Of a DNA stretch of 64,000 nucleotides, positions 44,344-55,097 are shown one piece after another; the stretch's first letter is position 1, and every line of letters starts with the position of its first letter. Under the pieces are notes generated by a model that was not told the origin of the DNA, searched no databases, and saw only the letters and a program-made list of their open reading frames with translations. The translations under genes were made by a program, and so were the position numbers. Source of the stretch: Polytrichum commune (Eukaryota; Streptophyta; Polytrichopsida; Polytrichales; Polytrichaceae); NCBI GenBank assembly GCA_950295325.1, contig OX485809.1, forward strand, positions 18,800,144 through 18,864,143. Reading direction: 5' to 3'.

Positions 44344-47300
44344 ACATCCATATAAACTTACGGTGATAAGTGGCTTGGCCTAGGAAGCTCCGGATTCCCC
44401 GTACTGTGGTTGGTGGGGGTAGCTCTTTGATGACTCCCACCTTTTTAGGGTCCACCAGCAATCCTTCCTGGCATACCACATGTCCAAGGAGTCTCCCGGA
44501 GTTTACGCAGAAATAACATTTCTCCGGGTTCAGGCTGACCCCATTTTCGCGGCATTTGACGAGACACTTCTCCAAGTGCTCAATATGGTCTCCCTTGGTC
44601 CCATATACGGTAAAGTCATCCAGAAAAACCTTCATGAATTTGTCGAGATAATCGGCAAAGATTTTCATCATACCCCTTTGGAATGTGGCTGGTGCACACA
44701 TCAATCCGAAGGGCATCACTCGGTATGCGAATGCTCCATACTCGGTGATGAAAGAGGTCTTCAGCTGGTCTTCTAGCGCGATCATGATTTGGTTGTACCC
44801 GCTGTACCCGTCCATCAACGTGTACATTTCGTGTCCTGCAACCGCTTCCAAGATTGATTCTGTAAAAGGTAGAGGAAAAGGGTCTACCTTGGTGACTGCG
44901 TTGAGTTTGCGGTAGTCGACGCATACTCGTAATTTCCCATTCTTCTTGGGCACAATCACAATTGGTGATAACCATTCCGTTTTGTCAACGGGGTATATGA
45001 ATCCTGCCTCCAAGTATTTGTCGATTTCTTCTTTGACCTTGGCGGCGTAATTGGGATTCATTCTATAGCGCATTTGCCTTACAGGCTTGGCCTCAGGCTG
45101 CAACTCGATCTTATGCTCGCATATATATGGAGGTATTCCCTTCATGTCTTTGTATGTAAAGGCGAACACGTCCTTAAATTTCAATAGCAATTCTTTTACT
45201 TGTGCTTCATAGTCACCTAAATCCTTGGCTATCTTGACCAACTTAGGATCCTCCGGAGTACCTAAGTTCAAGTTTTTGACCAAGTCTTCATCCTCAACCG
45301 TCCATCCGGCTATCTTTTTCCCCTTGACAGCTTCTGAAGCAGGGGTACGGTCTACTATTATGTCTCCTTCTTTTGCTTTGTAAAACTGGGAGGGGTATAC
45401 AGGCTTTTCCTCCATAGCCTCTTGTTCTTTCTTGGTCGCTTTCCTCGACCGAGGTTTCTCGGATTTACCTCCCTGTGGTGTAGGTGTTCCGATAGTATCA
45501 ATCTCCATTGTATTGCAACTTGGCTCTTGTAGCTTCCTCAAGCTTTTCAAGTCGAAATCTCCCATGGGGAGTAGTTCGGGGAAGGCCTCATAAACTATGG
45601 CTTCTTCTTCATCCGATAGTCCCATCTCCCAGTCGTAATCCTCCCAATGCAAAGGTCTCTTTGCAGGTGATAGGGCTGGTGTTCTCCGGGTACTTACTTC
45701 CACCTTGTTCCCTCCTTGGGTCAAGGTCAGTTTGTTAAGGGGCCAGTCATGTTGAGCTTGTGCCTCCTTCAACCAAGGTCTTCCCAATAATAGAGAGTAA
45801 CTGTCTTCAGTATTCACCATGTCTATAACAGTGAGTGTTGTCTGGATTATAATCCCGCCAACATCAAGGCGTACGTCCCGGATAATTCCTTTGGGCATGA
45901 CTTTTCTTTGGTCAGCCATTTTTATGGTAAATGGTGCGGGCTCTATTTTCTTGAGTCCTAATTGCTTCCTTAACGTGTCCGTGATGATGTTCACTCCTGA
46001 TCCACCATCAATTAAGGCATTCGGTACCTGCCTGTTCTTTACAATTACGGATATCATGGGCATCTCTTCATCAAATGCCTTCGCCGTAACTTGATATGTT
46101 TGAGTCGGTTCCTTCGACTTCTCTTCATGTGCCAACGCCGCCATTATTCGCTTCTTGCAATAAGGGGCTATCTCAAGTAATTGTCCGACTGATATGTTTG
46201 CTTTCGTGTGATTCATCACACTTTCCAAGATCTTATCTACCCGTGCCTGGGTAGTTACTGGGACGCCTCCTTTCTCGGGGCTCCGTTCTGTGGGCTTCTC
46301 TGCCTCTTCCTTTTCTGGGTACCAAGGTGCGAACTCCTCTGGCGTGGGTAGAGCTTCGCCCTCTTCCTCCTGTATCTCCTGGATGGTCTTGCTCACCTCC
46401 CGGTGGACTTCCCTATCCGCTTTCCATTCTTCACTGTTGGCCCCTATCGGCCGTTCTTCAATCACTTCGTTGCGTCCGTTATCCTCGAACGCGTCATCCC
46501 TTTCATCTTCAGAGTTCTCCTCTCTCTTTTGGTGGTCTTCTTGCTCCTCCGAGCTGCCACTGCTCGATTCATCATCCTCATCATCATTGTCGTCACTCTC
46601 ACTATCTTCCTTGCCTTCCTCGGCTGCAGCCCGTTGGGCTCTTGTCATTACACAAACCGCAGGGGACACCACATTGGCTCCTACTGCCGGTTTCGTGTTT
46701 CTAAATCCACTGAACTCCTGTTGGTGTTTAATAAAGTGCGGACAATCCGGCTTCCGGTGCCCCTTCTGATGACAATAAAAACACTCGTCGGGGTTGCCAT
46801 CTCGTTGTGGTCCGCCAGTGAACCCAGTTCTCGGCGCTGCCTTGGTGTTGTTATTATCCATCAGGCTTCTGGTATATTCATACCTGTCATGGTTGATAGG
46901 TCCTCTGGGGCCTCCTCGGTAGGGGTATCCATCTTCCCTCCGGAAATCTTGGGTTTTGTAAGGGAAATAACCTTCCCTTCTGAAATCATCCTTGTAGCTA
47001 TCATTGGGCCTGTAATAAGGCCGATCATCTCTGCGATATTCATTTCCCCGGTAGGGGCCTCCCGCCTCCCGCCGGTAATCGCCTTCCCTATAAGGGGATC
47101 TCTCTTCTCTTCTATATTCCATTCTTGGTTCAAACCGAACTCTCTTTTCATTCATTTCCCGCCTAGGAGTTATCGCTCCTGGCCTTCGATTAGTTTGGGG
47201 TTGCACTTGATTTACCCCATATCTCCTATCTCGGGGTCTCCGAGATTCGTGCCGTTCATAGACACATTCACTTGTGTTATGCGTTAGGCTGTTGCAGTTG

Positions 47301-48814
47301 GTGCACTGCTTCATCTGACACTCCTGCACGTAGTGTCCTTCATTTCGGCATCTCCGGCAGATGATGCCTGTTCGAAATTTCCTGCTCCCTAGAGCCAGTC
47401 CTTCAATCTCTTCCCTGAGGGTCTTTATGTCATCTTTGGTAGAGTCGTTTCTCTTACCCTTTGACTTCCTCTTCTTTTTCTTGCGTTCTTCTTCCGAGTC
47501 ATCGCTCGAGTCGTCGCTGTCACTCTCATCGAGGAATCTTCCTTTCCTCATTTGACCTAGCTCCAATTTCCGAGCTGAGGCCTTGGCTTCGTCTAAGTCA
47601 TCGGTCGGCATGAGATCAATGTGTTTGGCATACTCCTTCTTAAGGCCATTAAGAAACCATGCCTTCTTGAATTGATTGCTGGGTTGGGGATTTATCTTCG
47701 ATGATTCCACCATAACCCTTTCGTAAAATTCTTCAATTGTTTCATCTTTCTTCTGCTTCAGGGATCCTAGACTCTCAATCACTTCTCCCTCCGATTTCTT
47801 GGATCTAAATCTCATAAGAAAGGCAGCTCCCAAGGAGGGCCAATCCGGAAAATGATGTGGGCCGAATTGAGAATACCATTCTAGTGCTCGCTTCTTCAAA
47901 GTAACTGGAAATAATTGTAGCTTGATTGCGTCGGTGTCTTCCTGGTTGGCAAGACAAACATTGTTAAATTCTTGCATGTACGTATCATGATCAGTCTTAC
48001 CTTTATAGGTCGGTAAAGGAACCTTCGTTCTTCGTGGTTGAGCGGCCATGTTGGCCGGGTTAGATGGGTTGTTTCCAAAACTTGGTACGTTGTTGTTGTT
48101 GGCTAGTGGTGGGCTGACTCCGGGGTTATTTCCAAGGTTTTGGAATTGCTTGAGTCTCTCCTCAAATTTTCTCCTCAATTCGTCAACTTCCTCTTGACTG
48201 ATAGGTTTCTTCACTTCTTGGTCCGTGTTGTTTTGCGTGCTTCCTCCAGAAAAGCCGCAGTCTTCGTAACTAAATTGGTTCTCAAAATTCCTCTTCAATT
48301 CCTCCCAATTCCTTTGGGTGAAAAGGTCTTCCTTGGTCGTGTTACCTTGAGGGGTTTTACCCTTATCCTGCGCCCCACTTACCGGGTTATGTGTGCCGGT
48401 GTTTTCGCTGGTTCCTTTCGTTCTCAAAACATAGGTCCCAAGAGGGGTTCCTATTATCGAGTCATCTTCGTCCTCACTTCCTCCGTGAAGTGAGTTGTAT
48501 TCATTTCTGTATTTATCTTCTTTGTATGTCCTGTCGTTATCTCCTCCTTCACTCTGACTTCTTTGGTGGATGGGTTTGGTGGTGTGGGAACCTACTGCCG
48601 GTGGCTCAGAAGCATTTCTGTTTTCTTCTTCTCTTGTGGTTCTTTGACGCGTACGCCTCGCGTACCTCTCTTCTCTTTCTCTCTTCTGCTGTTCGTTCCG
48701 TCTCACGGAATTATCTCCGAAATGCATGCGCTCCACATGCCTCCGTTCGGCTTCTCGTTCCCTTGGGGTTGGTGATGTGCTTCTTGTGCTAGATGTATCC
48801 TCATGGTCAACCAT
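44207..48814 (-). CDS. gag-pol: Gypsy-2 Gag-protease-RT
   Basis: A frame of 1535 codons from ATG 48814. Residues about 1-230 are charged and low-complexity. A Gag domain follows (LPTYKGKTDHDTYMQEF, ALEWYSQF, FYERVMVESSK; about 260-420). Zinc knuckle 1, CRRCRNEGHYVQEC, is at about 485; an arginine/proline/tyrosine-rich stretch with RRE and PYR repeats (about 540-640); zinc knuckle 2, CFYCHQKGHRKPDC, about 677; an acidic stretch; protease with IDGGSG (about 936); RT with CVDYRKLN, MPFGLMCAP and FLDDF (about 1397). The frame leaves pol just after CQEAFD (about 44265) and ends in 17 unrelated codons. Compared with gypsy-1, about eight residues between the RT connection and RNase H are missing, so a small deletion has put RNase H-integrase in another frame. 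Confidence 0.9.
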   Translation of the reverse strand: MVDHEDTSSTRSTSPTPREREAERRHVERMHFGDNSVRRNEQQKREREERYARRTRQRTTREEENRNASEPPAVGSHTTKPIHQRSQSEGGDNDRTYKEDKYRNEYNSLHGGSEDEDDSIIGTPLGTYVLRTKGTSENTGTHNPVSGAQDKGKTPQGNTTKEDLFTQRNWEELKRNFENQFSYEDCGFSGGSTQNNTDQEVKKPISQEEVDELRRKFEERLKQFQNLGNNPGVSPPLANNNNVPSFGNNPSNPANMAAQPRRTKVPLPTYKGKTDHDTYMQEFNNVCLANQEDTDAIKLQLFPVTLKKRALEWYSQFGPHHFPDWPSLGAAFLMRFRSKKSEGEVIESLGSLKQKKDETIEEFYERVMVESSKINPQPSNQFKKAWFLNGLKKEYAKHIDLMPTDDLDEAKASARKLELGQMRKGRFLDESDSDDSSDDSEEERKKKKRKSKGKRNDSTKDDIKTLREEIEGLALGSRKFRTGIICRRCRNEGHYVQECQMKQCTNCNSLTHNTSECVYERHESRRPRDRRYGVNQVQPQTNRRPGAITPRREMNEKRVRFEPRMEYRREERSPYREGDYRREAGGPYRGNEYRRDDRPYYRPNDSYKDDFRREGYFPYKTQDFRREDGYPYRGGPRGPINHDRYEYTRSLMDNNNTKAAPRTGFTGGPQRDGNPDECFYCHQKGHRKPDCPHFIKHQQEFSGFRNTKPAVGANVVSPAVCVMTRAQRAAAEEGKEDSESDDNDDEDDESSSGSSEEQEDHQKREENSEDERDDAFEDNGRNEVIEERPIGANSEEWKADREVHREVSKTIQEIQEEEGEALPTPEEFAPWYPEKEEAEKPTERSPEKGGVPVTTQARVDKILESVMNHTKANISVGQLLEIAPYCKKRIMAALAHEEKSKEPTQTYQVTAKAFDEEMPMISVIVKNRQVPNALIDGGSGVNIITDTLRKQLGLKKIEPAPFTIKMADQRKVMPKGIIRDVRLDVGGIIIQTTLTVIDMVNTEDSYSLLLGRPWLKEAQAQHDWPLNKLTLTQGGNKVEVSTRRTPALSPAKRPLHWEDYDWEMGLSDEEEAIVYEAFPELLPMGDFDLKSLRKLQEPSCNTMEIDTIGTPTPQGGKSEKPRSRKATKKEQEAMEEKPVYPSQFYKAKEGDIIVDRTPASEAVKGKKIAGWTVEDEDLVKNLNLGTPEDPKLVKIAKDLGDYEAQVKELLLKFKDVFAFTYKDMKGIPPYICEHKIELQPEAKPVRQMRYRMNPNYAAKVKEEIDKYLEAGFIYPVDKTEWLSPIVIVPKKNGKLRVCVDYRKLNAVTKVDPFPLPFTESILEAVAGHEMYTLMDGYSGYNQIMIALEDQLKTSFITEYGAFAYRVMPFGLMCAPATFQRGMMKIFADYLDKFMKVFLDDFTVYGTKGDHIEHLEKCLVKCRENGVSLNPEKCYFCVNSGRLLGHVVCQEGLLVDPKKVGVIKELPPPTTVRGIRSFLGQATYHRKFIWMYADITRPLYLLLKKGEKYIWTKSCQEAFDTHSHNSQLDNGLPRAL
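44255..44268 (-). other. Frame break between RT and RNase H in gypsy-2
   Basis: CQEAFD in one frame is followed almost at once by TPILITPNW in the other. In gypsy-1 the matching motifs (CQKAFE and PVLIPPNW) are separated by about nine residues. A deletion of roughly 23-26 bases is the simplest cause. A programmed shift is less likely because residues are lost. Confidence 0.7.
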
Positions 48815-48958
48815 GTACGCTACTGAGAGTGTTTCGGGATCATGTCTTGGCCGGCCTCCAGCACTGTCGCCTCAATGCATCCGTACTTCACCTGTTTGCC
48901 TATGGATGATTCACTTGGAGTTAAGTTCTCCTTGCCTTGTTTCTTTTTCGTATTGCTT
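48815..48958 (-). other. Gap between pre-gag ORF and gag
   Basis: 144 bases without an ORF. Confidence 0.5.
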
Positions 48959-49651
48959 CTAGTCGGACTCCTGTTTTCCCACCCTACCGTTCAAACCACC
49001 ATACAGAGGTAAAAATATTCTCTTAACATACAAATCGTACAACAATCCTTCTTGCTTGTAATGATAACCTCGATGTCGAGTTGTTCCTAGTACATAGGCG
49101 CTAATTCCCTCTCTTCCGTCATTCCATACCTTGGAAATGATCAATGCTTGTAGTTCTTCAGGTAACTCATTAAGACTTTTCTCAAATTGGGATCGGTATG
49201 TAAAACCTATCTCTCTTTCCTTATATAGTTGCCATGTTTTATCTTCGTAGATCTTCTGCATATCCCACATTAAATCGTGAAATTTCTTGGTTCCTTCCCA
49301 TCTCCTCAACGCTGGCTTGCTTGTATCATATTTTGGATACTCCCACGGCCATCTTCCTAAGGCCAAGGTTCCTTGCTGTTTCAATTCTTCTTCTTCAATT
49401 TCTTCTTCACGTCCTTGCAAAATGAATCCTCGTAGATTGAACTGTTCGAGTCTCCGCTGCACAGCTCTTTCTATCCGGTCTTGTTTCCTCGGTCCAAATG
49501 TTTCCGCCCACTTACGTTGCTCATTCGCCTCTCGTTGGCGTCTCCCGTTATATAGGTAATACAAATTCTCCATTGTTGCCTGCCATCCAGCTCTTTTCCC
49601 AAAACATAATATGTTTGTAAATTCTATCTCTAATCTAGGTAAGTGTAACAT
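48959..49651 (-). CDS. Gypsy-2 pre-gag ORF, unknown protein
   Basis: A 230-codon frame from ATG 49651, only 34 bases from the 5' LTR and on the same strand as gag. The protein is rich in charged and aromatic residues (MENLYYLYNGRRQREANEQ, GRWPWEYPKYDTSKPALRRW, DLMWDMQKIYEDKTWQLY) and appears mostly helical, with an E-rich segment near residue 85. No domain recognised. Ogre-type elements also carry an ORF before gag; I infer analogy from position, not from sequence. The intact frame in a young element suggests it is expressed. Confidence 0.75.
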   Translation of the reverse strand: MLHLPRLEIEFTNILCFGKRAGWQATMENLYYLYNGRRQREANEQRKWAETFGPRKQDRIERAVQRRLEQFNLRGFILQGREEEIEEEELKQQGTLALGRWPWEYPKYDTSKPALRRWEGTKKFHDLMWDMQKIYEDKTWQLYKEREIGFTYRSQFEKSLNELPEELQALIISKVWNDGREGISAYVLGTTRHRGYHYKQEGLLYDLYVKRIFLPLYGGLNGRVGKQESD

Positions 49652-49665
49652 CCATGCGGCGCAAT

Positions 49666-49682
49666 CCCCAGCATGGTCGCCA
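49666..49682 (-). promoter_or_regulatory. Gypsy-2 primer-binding site
   Basis: On the minus strand the LTR end CCTCCACA is followed by TTT and TGGCGACCATGCTGGGG. This starts with TGG and resembles the tRNA-Arg-type PBS that I recall for Ogre elements. Confidence 0.75.
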
Positions 49683-49685
49683 AAA

Positions 49686-52067
49686 TGTGGAGGCCACCTT
49701 CAACCTTCCAGCCTAAGACGGTGTAACCCGCTGCTGAACCGGTTTACATGGAAGTTACTCCCACCAAAATTAGAACTCCTTTTCTCTAAGTCTCGTGAAG
49801 GTGTTTGCATTCCTCTGTGTCTCAATTTGGTAACATGTAGCTCCAATGTCCTTATAAACTTTCTAAGAGTAGTTGGTATAAGATTCCAAGATTATGTTAC
49901 CGTGAATGTAATGTCAAGGTTTGGTGTTCCTAAACCTTTATATAGATTTAGTATACAATACTTCTTTTGATCTAGAATGTGGCGATTGAGACCCTTTCAT
50001 AAGTCCTTGGGGATATAGTGTCCGAGGTATCAAGTTTATGTTCCCTTAAAGTACTTTCAACGAGAACTACTTTTACAATCTTTCTCAGTATGTAGTTCCT
50101 TTTAAATAATCTCTTAAATGGATAGGTACCTTAGATCTTAAGATAATGTTCCCTACATCTCTAATGTCAAGGTTAAGTGTTGTGAAGGGAAATCATTCCT
50201 TAAGTCTAATATCTTGTAGATTCACTCCAACTCCTTCATGGTTTGAATGATTAGCGAGTCGTTCGCAAACCAAGTATCAATGAAGAAAATGTTTGCAAGC
50301 ATATTCCCTCACTAAATTATATTTCCCGGCTTTGTATTAAACCCACGGACATGAAAACATTCTTCGTACACTCTCTCCCTTGGTAGCCTTATTCTCAAAA
50401 GGGACGGATAAGATCTATCAAATTCCCGAAGATATCCCTCAAAGATAGAGCTTAATTAAGCCTCTCATTTATCTCTTTAATTCCCTACTCATTTCTCCTC
50501 TATCACCTTGGATCGATTTGATAGGTATGATGAGAGAGGATGTTTTGATATGCCCACTTGGCGGACCCTCAATTGGTAGTAATCATACCCTCATGTGGTG
50601 GCGGTGATGTAATTCCAGTAAATCAAATCCGAGGGGTTGCCAAACGTGGAGGCACATAATTCAATTCCCACTTTATACTCAAGTATGTGGTACATCCACT
50701 TCTAGCCATTAAGTTAGCTTTCATGAGAATCCCAAAACCTAATTCATTCGTAGTCCGTTTTAAGTAAATCCCCTTAGGTAAATCTCACATGTAATTCCTA
50801 AGTCCTTATCGGATTCTCAACTCAATTCGTACTTCGGGCTCACATAAGTTTTTAATTCTTTTTCTAAATCTTTACTCTCTCAAGTTGCTCGGAATTCCTT
50901 AATTCTCTTCCGTCGAATGGTAGCATGTTGTGGTAGTGTTCCGATTGCATGCGGGAGCATATGTGGAAATCTAATGCCTTGCGGTGCCTATCCTAATGCC
51001 ATGGATAACACACCTTAGTCCAACAATTGCTCAAGTAGTCGGATAGCAACTTAAAATCCTTTTTAAGCTCAAGTGTTACTTGTACAAAAATCTTGTGATT
51101 GTTCTTCAAAAGATCGCCCTCTTGGGCTTCTTACAAATGTTGTCTCGCGACAAGTTCTTCCTTAGGTATTTCACCTAAAGTTTTTGAGCCCTTTAAAATT
51201 CCAACCTTAGTCGTTTTCCTTAAGTTAGAAGGAATTTTATCTTCTTTCTAAGTCTTCAATGTATCGTCCGATTTGTCAATCCTTTCGGTGCAAGAATGGT
51301 AACACAATATGGAAAGGTATCACATTATCGAACGGTAGCACTTTTATCGAAAGGTAGCACATATAAATCGAAAGGTAGCACATTTATCGAAAGGTAGCAC
51401 GCTTGAGGTCTCTTGACACTCATGTAAAATTTGCTTGAGCGAATGAAGTGTATTAGGGCCTTCAAGTAGGCCTCCTTATATAGTCTTCCACATCTAGTTT
51501 TAGGTAAGATTAAATAAATGTTATCCTCGGCTAATTTTAGGACTGTATCTATTAATAGCCTGGATCAAACGTCTTAAGTCTATAACCCTAAATCTATCCT
51601 CCCTAATATGTTTCTAATGACTACATAACTCTTGGGATCCCGTGGTTACATTTTCATCCCAAGTTCATCCGTCCTTAATCATTTCCCCCACATGTCCTAT
51701 AACCACGGCGTTGCCACCTCGGCTCATTGCCATTAGCCTGGACCTCTTTAACCGCCACCTTGCCCGTCTCTGTGGCGCTCCCGAGTATGTTCCCGAACGG
51801 TTCTTCGCTCCCCAACGTCTTTGGTGTCCCCGACTGCGTTCCCAGCGGCTCTTCGTTCCCAAACATCATCTGTGTTCCCGGCTGCGTTCCCGGGCTGGCT
51901 TCTTCGCTTTCCAGCCACCTCTGTGTTCCCGACTGCGTTCCCGGCGGCTCTTTGTTCCCAAACATCATATGTGTTCCCGGCTGCGTTCCCGGGCGCCTCG
52001 GGGTTCTCTCCACACCGCCTCGAGCTTCTTGTTCTCCGAGCTGCTGTCGAGGGATGTGAGCTCACCA
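49686..52067 (-). repeat. Gypsy-2 5' LTR
   Basis: 2382 bp, one base longer than the other LTR (GGCCACC against GGCACC at its inner end). Confidence 0.95.
51474..51483 (-). promoter_or_regulatory. TATA box in gypsy-2 5' LTR
   Basis: CTATATAAGG on the minus strand, about 585 bases into the LTR and downstream of the U3 repeats. It is the likely promoter of the element. Confidence 0.7.
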
Positions 52068-53524
52068 TATACCCAAAGCTGTATAAAAAAAACAATACTA
52101 AAATATAGGCAAATATACGACAAAAGCCCAAAGAGAATAAACAAAAGAGTTTTCAAGAACCAAGAGACACCACCATTAGATTGTATATTAGATAGAAACA
52201 ACAACATACTTACAAGCCCAGAAGACATAGCAAACGAAATCCATATACAACAATCAATTAGCAATAGACCTACAGTACCTACTTGCTACTACCAACCAGA
52301 ACATCCACCACAATGCACTTGTGCAGTTAAACAATACCCATGGCACGACCTTAATGGATTCGTAATAGAAAAAAGAGGAAACCCACAAATACCACTACAC
52401 AAACACTTCGACAAAGCAACATACGAAAATGTACCTCAAACACTTATCTAACAACAAAACACCGGGCCACGACAAAATTCCCAACTCTATACTAAAAAAT
52501 ATGCCTGAAAATTTCCACAAACTACTCTTATTGTTTTATTACACATTGTTACAAACAAAACCAAATCCCAGCCTCATGGAAAATAAATCTAACCATATTA
52601 CTTTATAAAAAAAAACTCATGTACAACTGACAAACCATAGACCAATAGCACTTGCAAACACAATATACAAATTTTTCACCAACACACTAACATACATATT
52701 GTCAACATACGGTGAAGAATACCAAATATTACACGACAGTCAAGAAGGGTTCATGGCAGAAAGAAGTACAGCAAGACAGCTGCAACTCCTTATAGCAGCA
52801 CTAGAAGACGTAAAATTTACAAACCAAGACATATATATATACTATATATAGATTTCAAAAATGCATTCGGATCGTTCGACCATGCAAGACTCCTAACTAT
52901 AATGAAACACCTTGGATACCCAACAGATGCAATAATGCTAGTCGGAAACATCTACTCCATTCAAACACTATATTTACTGGAGAACACTTCGGTAAAACAA
53001 AACCAATACCGATTCAAAGAGGAACCATACAAGGAGACACACTTAGCCCCTATCTCTTCTTAATTTTCCTAGAACGACTATTGCGATGGCTACAAAGAGG
53101 AGAAAATGGATATACATTTGGTACATCAGAAATTAAAATCAGCTCTGCAGCATACGCAGATGATCTAGCAGCAATATCAAATAATACAAAATCACTACAA
53201 ATACAACTAAACAAAATTGACAAATTCTGCGAATGGGCAGGCATGGACTTGGGAGTCACAAAATGTGCCGTCACCGGTTGCCCAAATAGGTCCAAAATGC
53301 AACCAAACAAATTCAAAAACTACATGACCAACTAAAAAATCAGCTACAGAGATCAAATATTACCAATACTACATCAAAACGAACCCTATGTCTACCTAGG
53401 CATACAATTAGTCCCATCACTAAAATGGAAACTCCAAACACATATCACCACTACTAAAATAATAGACCAATGTAAACAACTATCAAAATGCCCTGCCACT
53501 ATCAAAGCAAAGAATTAGTATGGT
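52068..53524 (+). pseudogene. LINE reverse transcriptase, main part
   Basis: After gypsy-2 the LINE resumes. Motifs in order: KTPGHDKIP (about 52461), NHRPIAL (about 52632), FMAERSTARQ (about 52754), IDFKNAFGS (about 52848), GDTLSPYLF (about 53034) and YADDLA (53153-53170, the two catalytic Asp). Several frameshifts and stops separate them (for example after TLI at 52449). The enzyme would copy the LINE RNA at the nicked target. The solo LTR at 53525 cuts the thumb region. Confidence 0.85.
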
Positions 53525-55092
53525 TGTGAGCCCAAAATGGTGCCCACATGTGTTATTAACCCTTTGAAACCATTAGGAGTTACATTTTGATGTTTTATGA
53601 TTATTTTCAAAAATATAAAAAGAATGAGGCTTAGTGTGAAGTTATGTTTAGGCCTTAGGCTTATGTGGTGTAGTTAATTAGAAGCTTAGCGGCATGAAGG
53701 AAGTTCTTTGGTTAGGTGAGTGTAGCATGTGGTGGACCAAGGGGAGCTCCTTGAGTTTAAATATTTGAATTGGGATCCATCTTGTTGGTTTAGGAATTGA
53801 AGGCTTAGCGGATAGGATAAGAGCCTACGAAGTAGGAAAGGATCGAGGGGCTTATCTTGAGCTTTGAGGGGTGCTCACCCCTTCCCTTCGTTTATATATT
53901 CATTTCTCTCACCTTCTTCACTCACTTGTGTTCCTATTCACTCTCTCTTCCTTCGCGCTCTTCCATCTTGCACGTGTGGGTGCACACGTGTGTATGGGCA
54001 TATGAACATGTTGTATTAAAAGGGGAGTGTGGGTAAAGGGGAGAGGTTCATACAAGGCCTCCTTACCCTCTCCCTTCCCCTCTCCTTCTCTCTCTCTCCC
54101 TCTTGTTGTTCCTCTCATAGAATTGAGTTTTAGAGTTAGAGTTGTGTGAGAATTAGTAGAAGGTTTGTGAAATTAATAGAATTCATAGAGACTTGTATGG
54201 GACTTAGTAAGGTTAAGTGTAGTAGTTGGTCGAATTAGTTGATAGGCAGCTGAATTATACTTAAGTTGTGGCTAGGCAGACGTAGTGATAGGCAGCTGGA
54301 TTATATTTAAGCTGCAGGCTAGGCAACTGATTTGATACTTAAGCCGTGGGCTAGGCAGACTTAGGCTAGGCAACTGGATTATACTTAAGTTGTGGCTAGG
54401 CATAATTAGTTGATAGGCAGCTGGATTATATTTAAGTTGCAGGCTAGGCAACTGATTTGATACTTAAGCCGTGGGCTAGGCAGACTTGGGCTAGGCAGCT
54501 GGATTATACTTAAGCTGTGACTAGGCAGACTTAGTGATAGACAACTGGATTATATTTAAGCTGCAGGCTAGGCAGCTGATTTGATACTTAAGCCGTGGGC
54601 TAAGGCATAATTGATAGTTAGGTTAGGCTAGTGGAGTTAGGCTAGTTGGATTAGGCTAGTTGGGTTAGGAGCCGCATTAAGGAGTGAACTTGGAAAGGGT
54701 TGTGAGGGACTTGTGGAAAAGGAGGCGATGATAAGTGATATAAGTGTTTTTTAACACTTGTGTTAGAGACTTATGTGCCTCATGGAGCCGACAAGCCATG
54801 GCCTCAACGAGATCACGAGCACTAATGAGAAAACATTGGCCAAGACCAAGGTTTCAAGAGGAAAATCCTCAAGGGCATGTGTAGCCAAGGCTGCGGGGTG
54901 GACCCTTGAGAAGACCAATGCTCTACCTATTCAAGAGACTAGCATTAATAAAGCATCATGATTTCAAGTGAGTTGGGAGCTTGTTGAGATGGAAGTACAT
55001 TCCATATTACCACGAGCTTTGGTATGACACATATGATTCTCAAAACCATCACCCGGACTAGGACGCTTAAGGATGGTGGGTTTGGCCTCACA
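53525..55092 (+). mobile_element. Solo LTR B, gypsy-1-related
   Basis: 1568 bp, TGTGAGCCCAAAATGG...GGTTTGGCCTCACA, flanked by ATGGT (53520-53524 and 55093-55097). Its ends match gypsy-1 and solo LTR A; the middle does not. TATATAT at 53893-53899 is a likely TATA box. The apparent ORF at 54773-54961 lies inside the LTR and is not supported. Confidence 0.9.
54240..54605. repeat. Complex tandem repeat in solo LTR B
   Basis: Imperfect repeats of GGCAGCTGGATTATACTTAAGC and GGCAACTGATTTGATACTTAAGC in alternating order, several copies each. Confidence 0.8.
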
Positions 55093-55097
55093 ATGGT

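Larger units (their letters stand above)
31918..52067 (-). mobile_element. Gypsy-2: giant 20-kb Ty3/gypsy retrotransposon
   Basis: LTRs of 2381 bp (31918-34298) and 2382 bp (49686-52067) start TGGTGAGC and end CCTCCACA on the minus strand, flanked by TATAC. I noticed two differences between them: one missing C next to the edge and one C/T near the other end. The insertion is therefore young. On the minus strand the order is LTR, PBS, a 230-codon ORF, gag-protease-RT, RNase H-integrase with an expanded zinc array, a 1.8-kb spacer, a 992-codon ORF, PPT, LTR. Size, the ORF before gag and the PBS recall the Ogre/Tat branch. Confidence 0.95.

Noticed and set aside
46403..47287. 294-codon open frame on the plus strand
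   Set aside because: It is antisense to the gypsy-2 Gag region and follows from its Arg/Pro/Glu-rich codons; no domain of its own.
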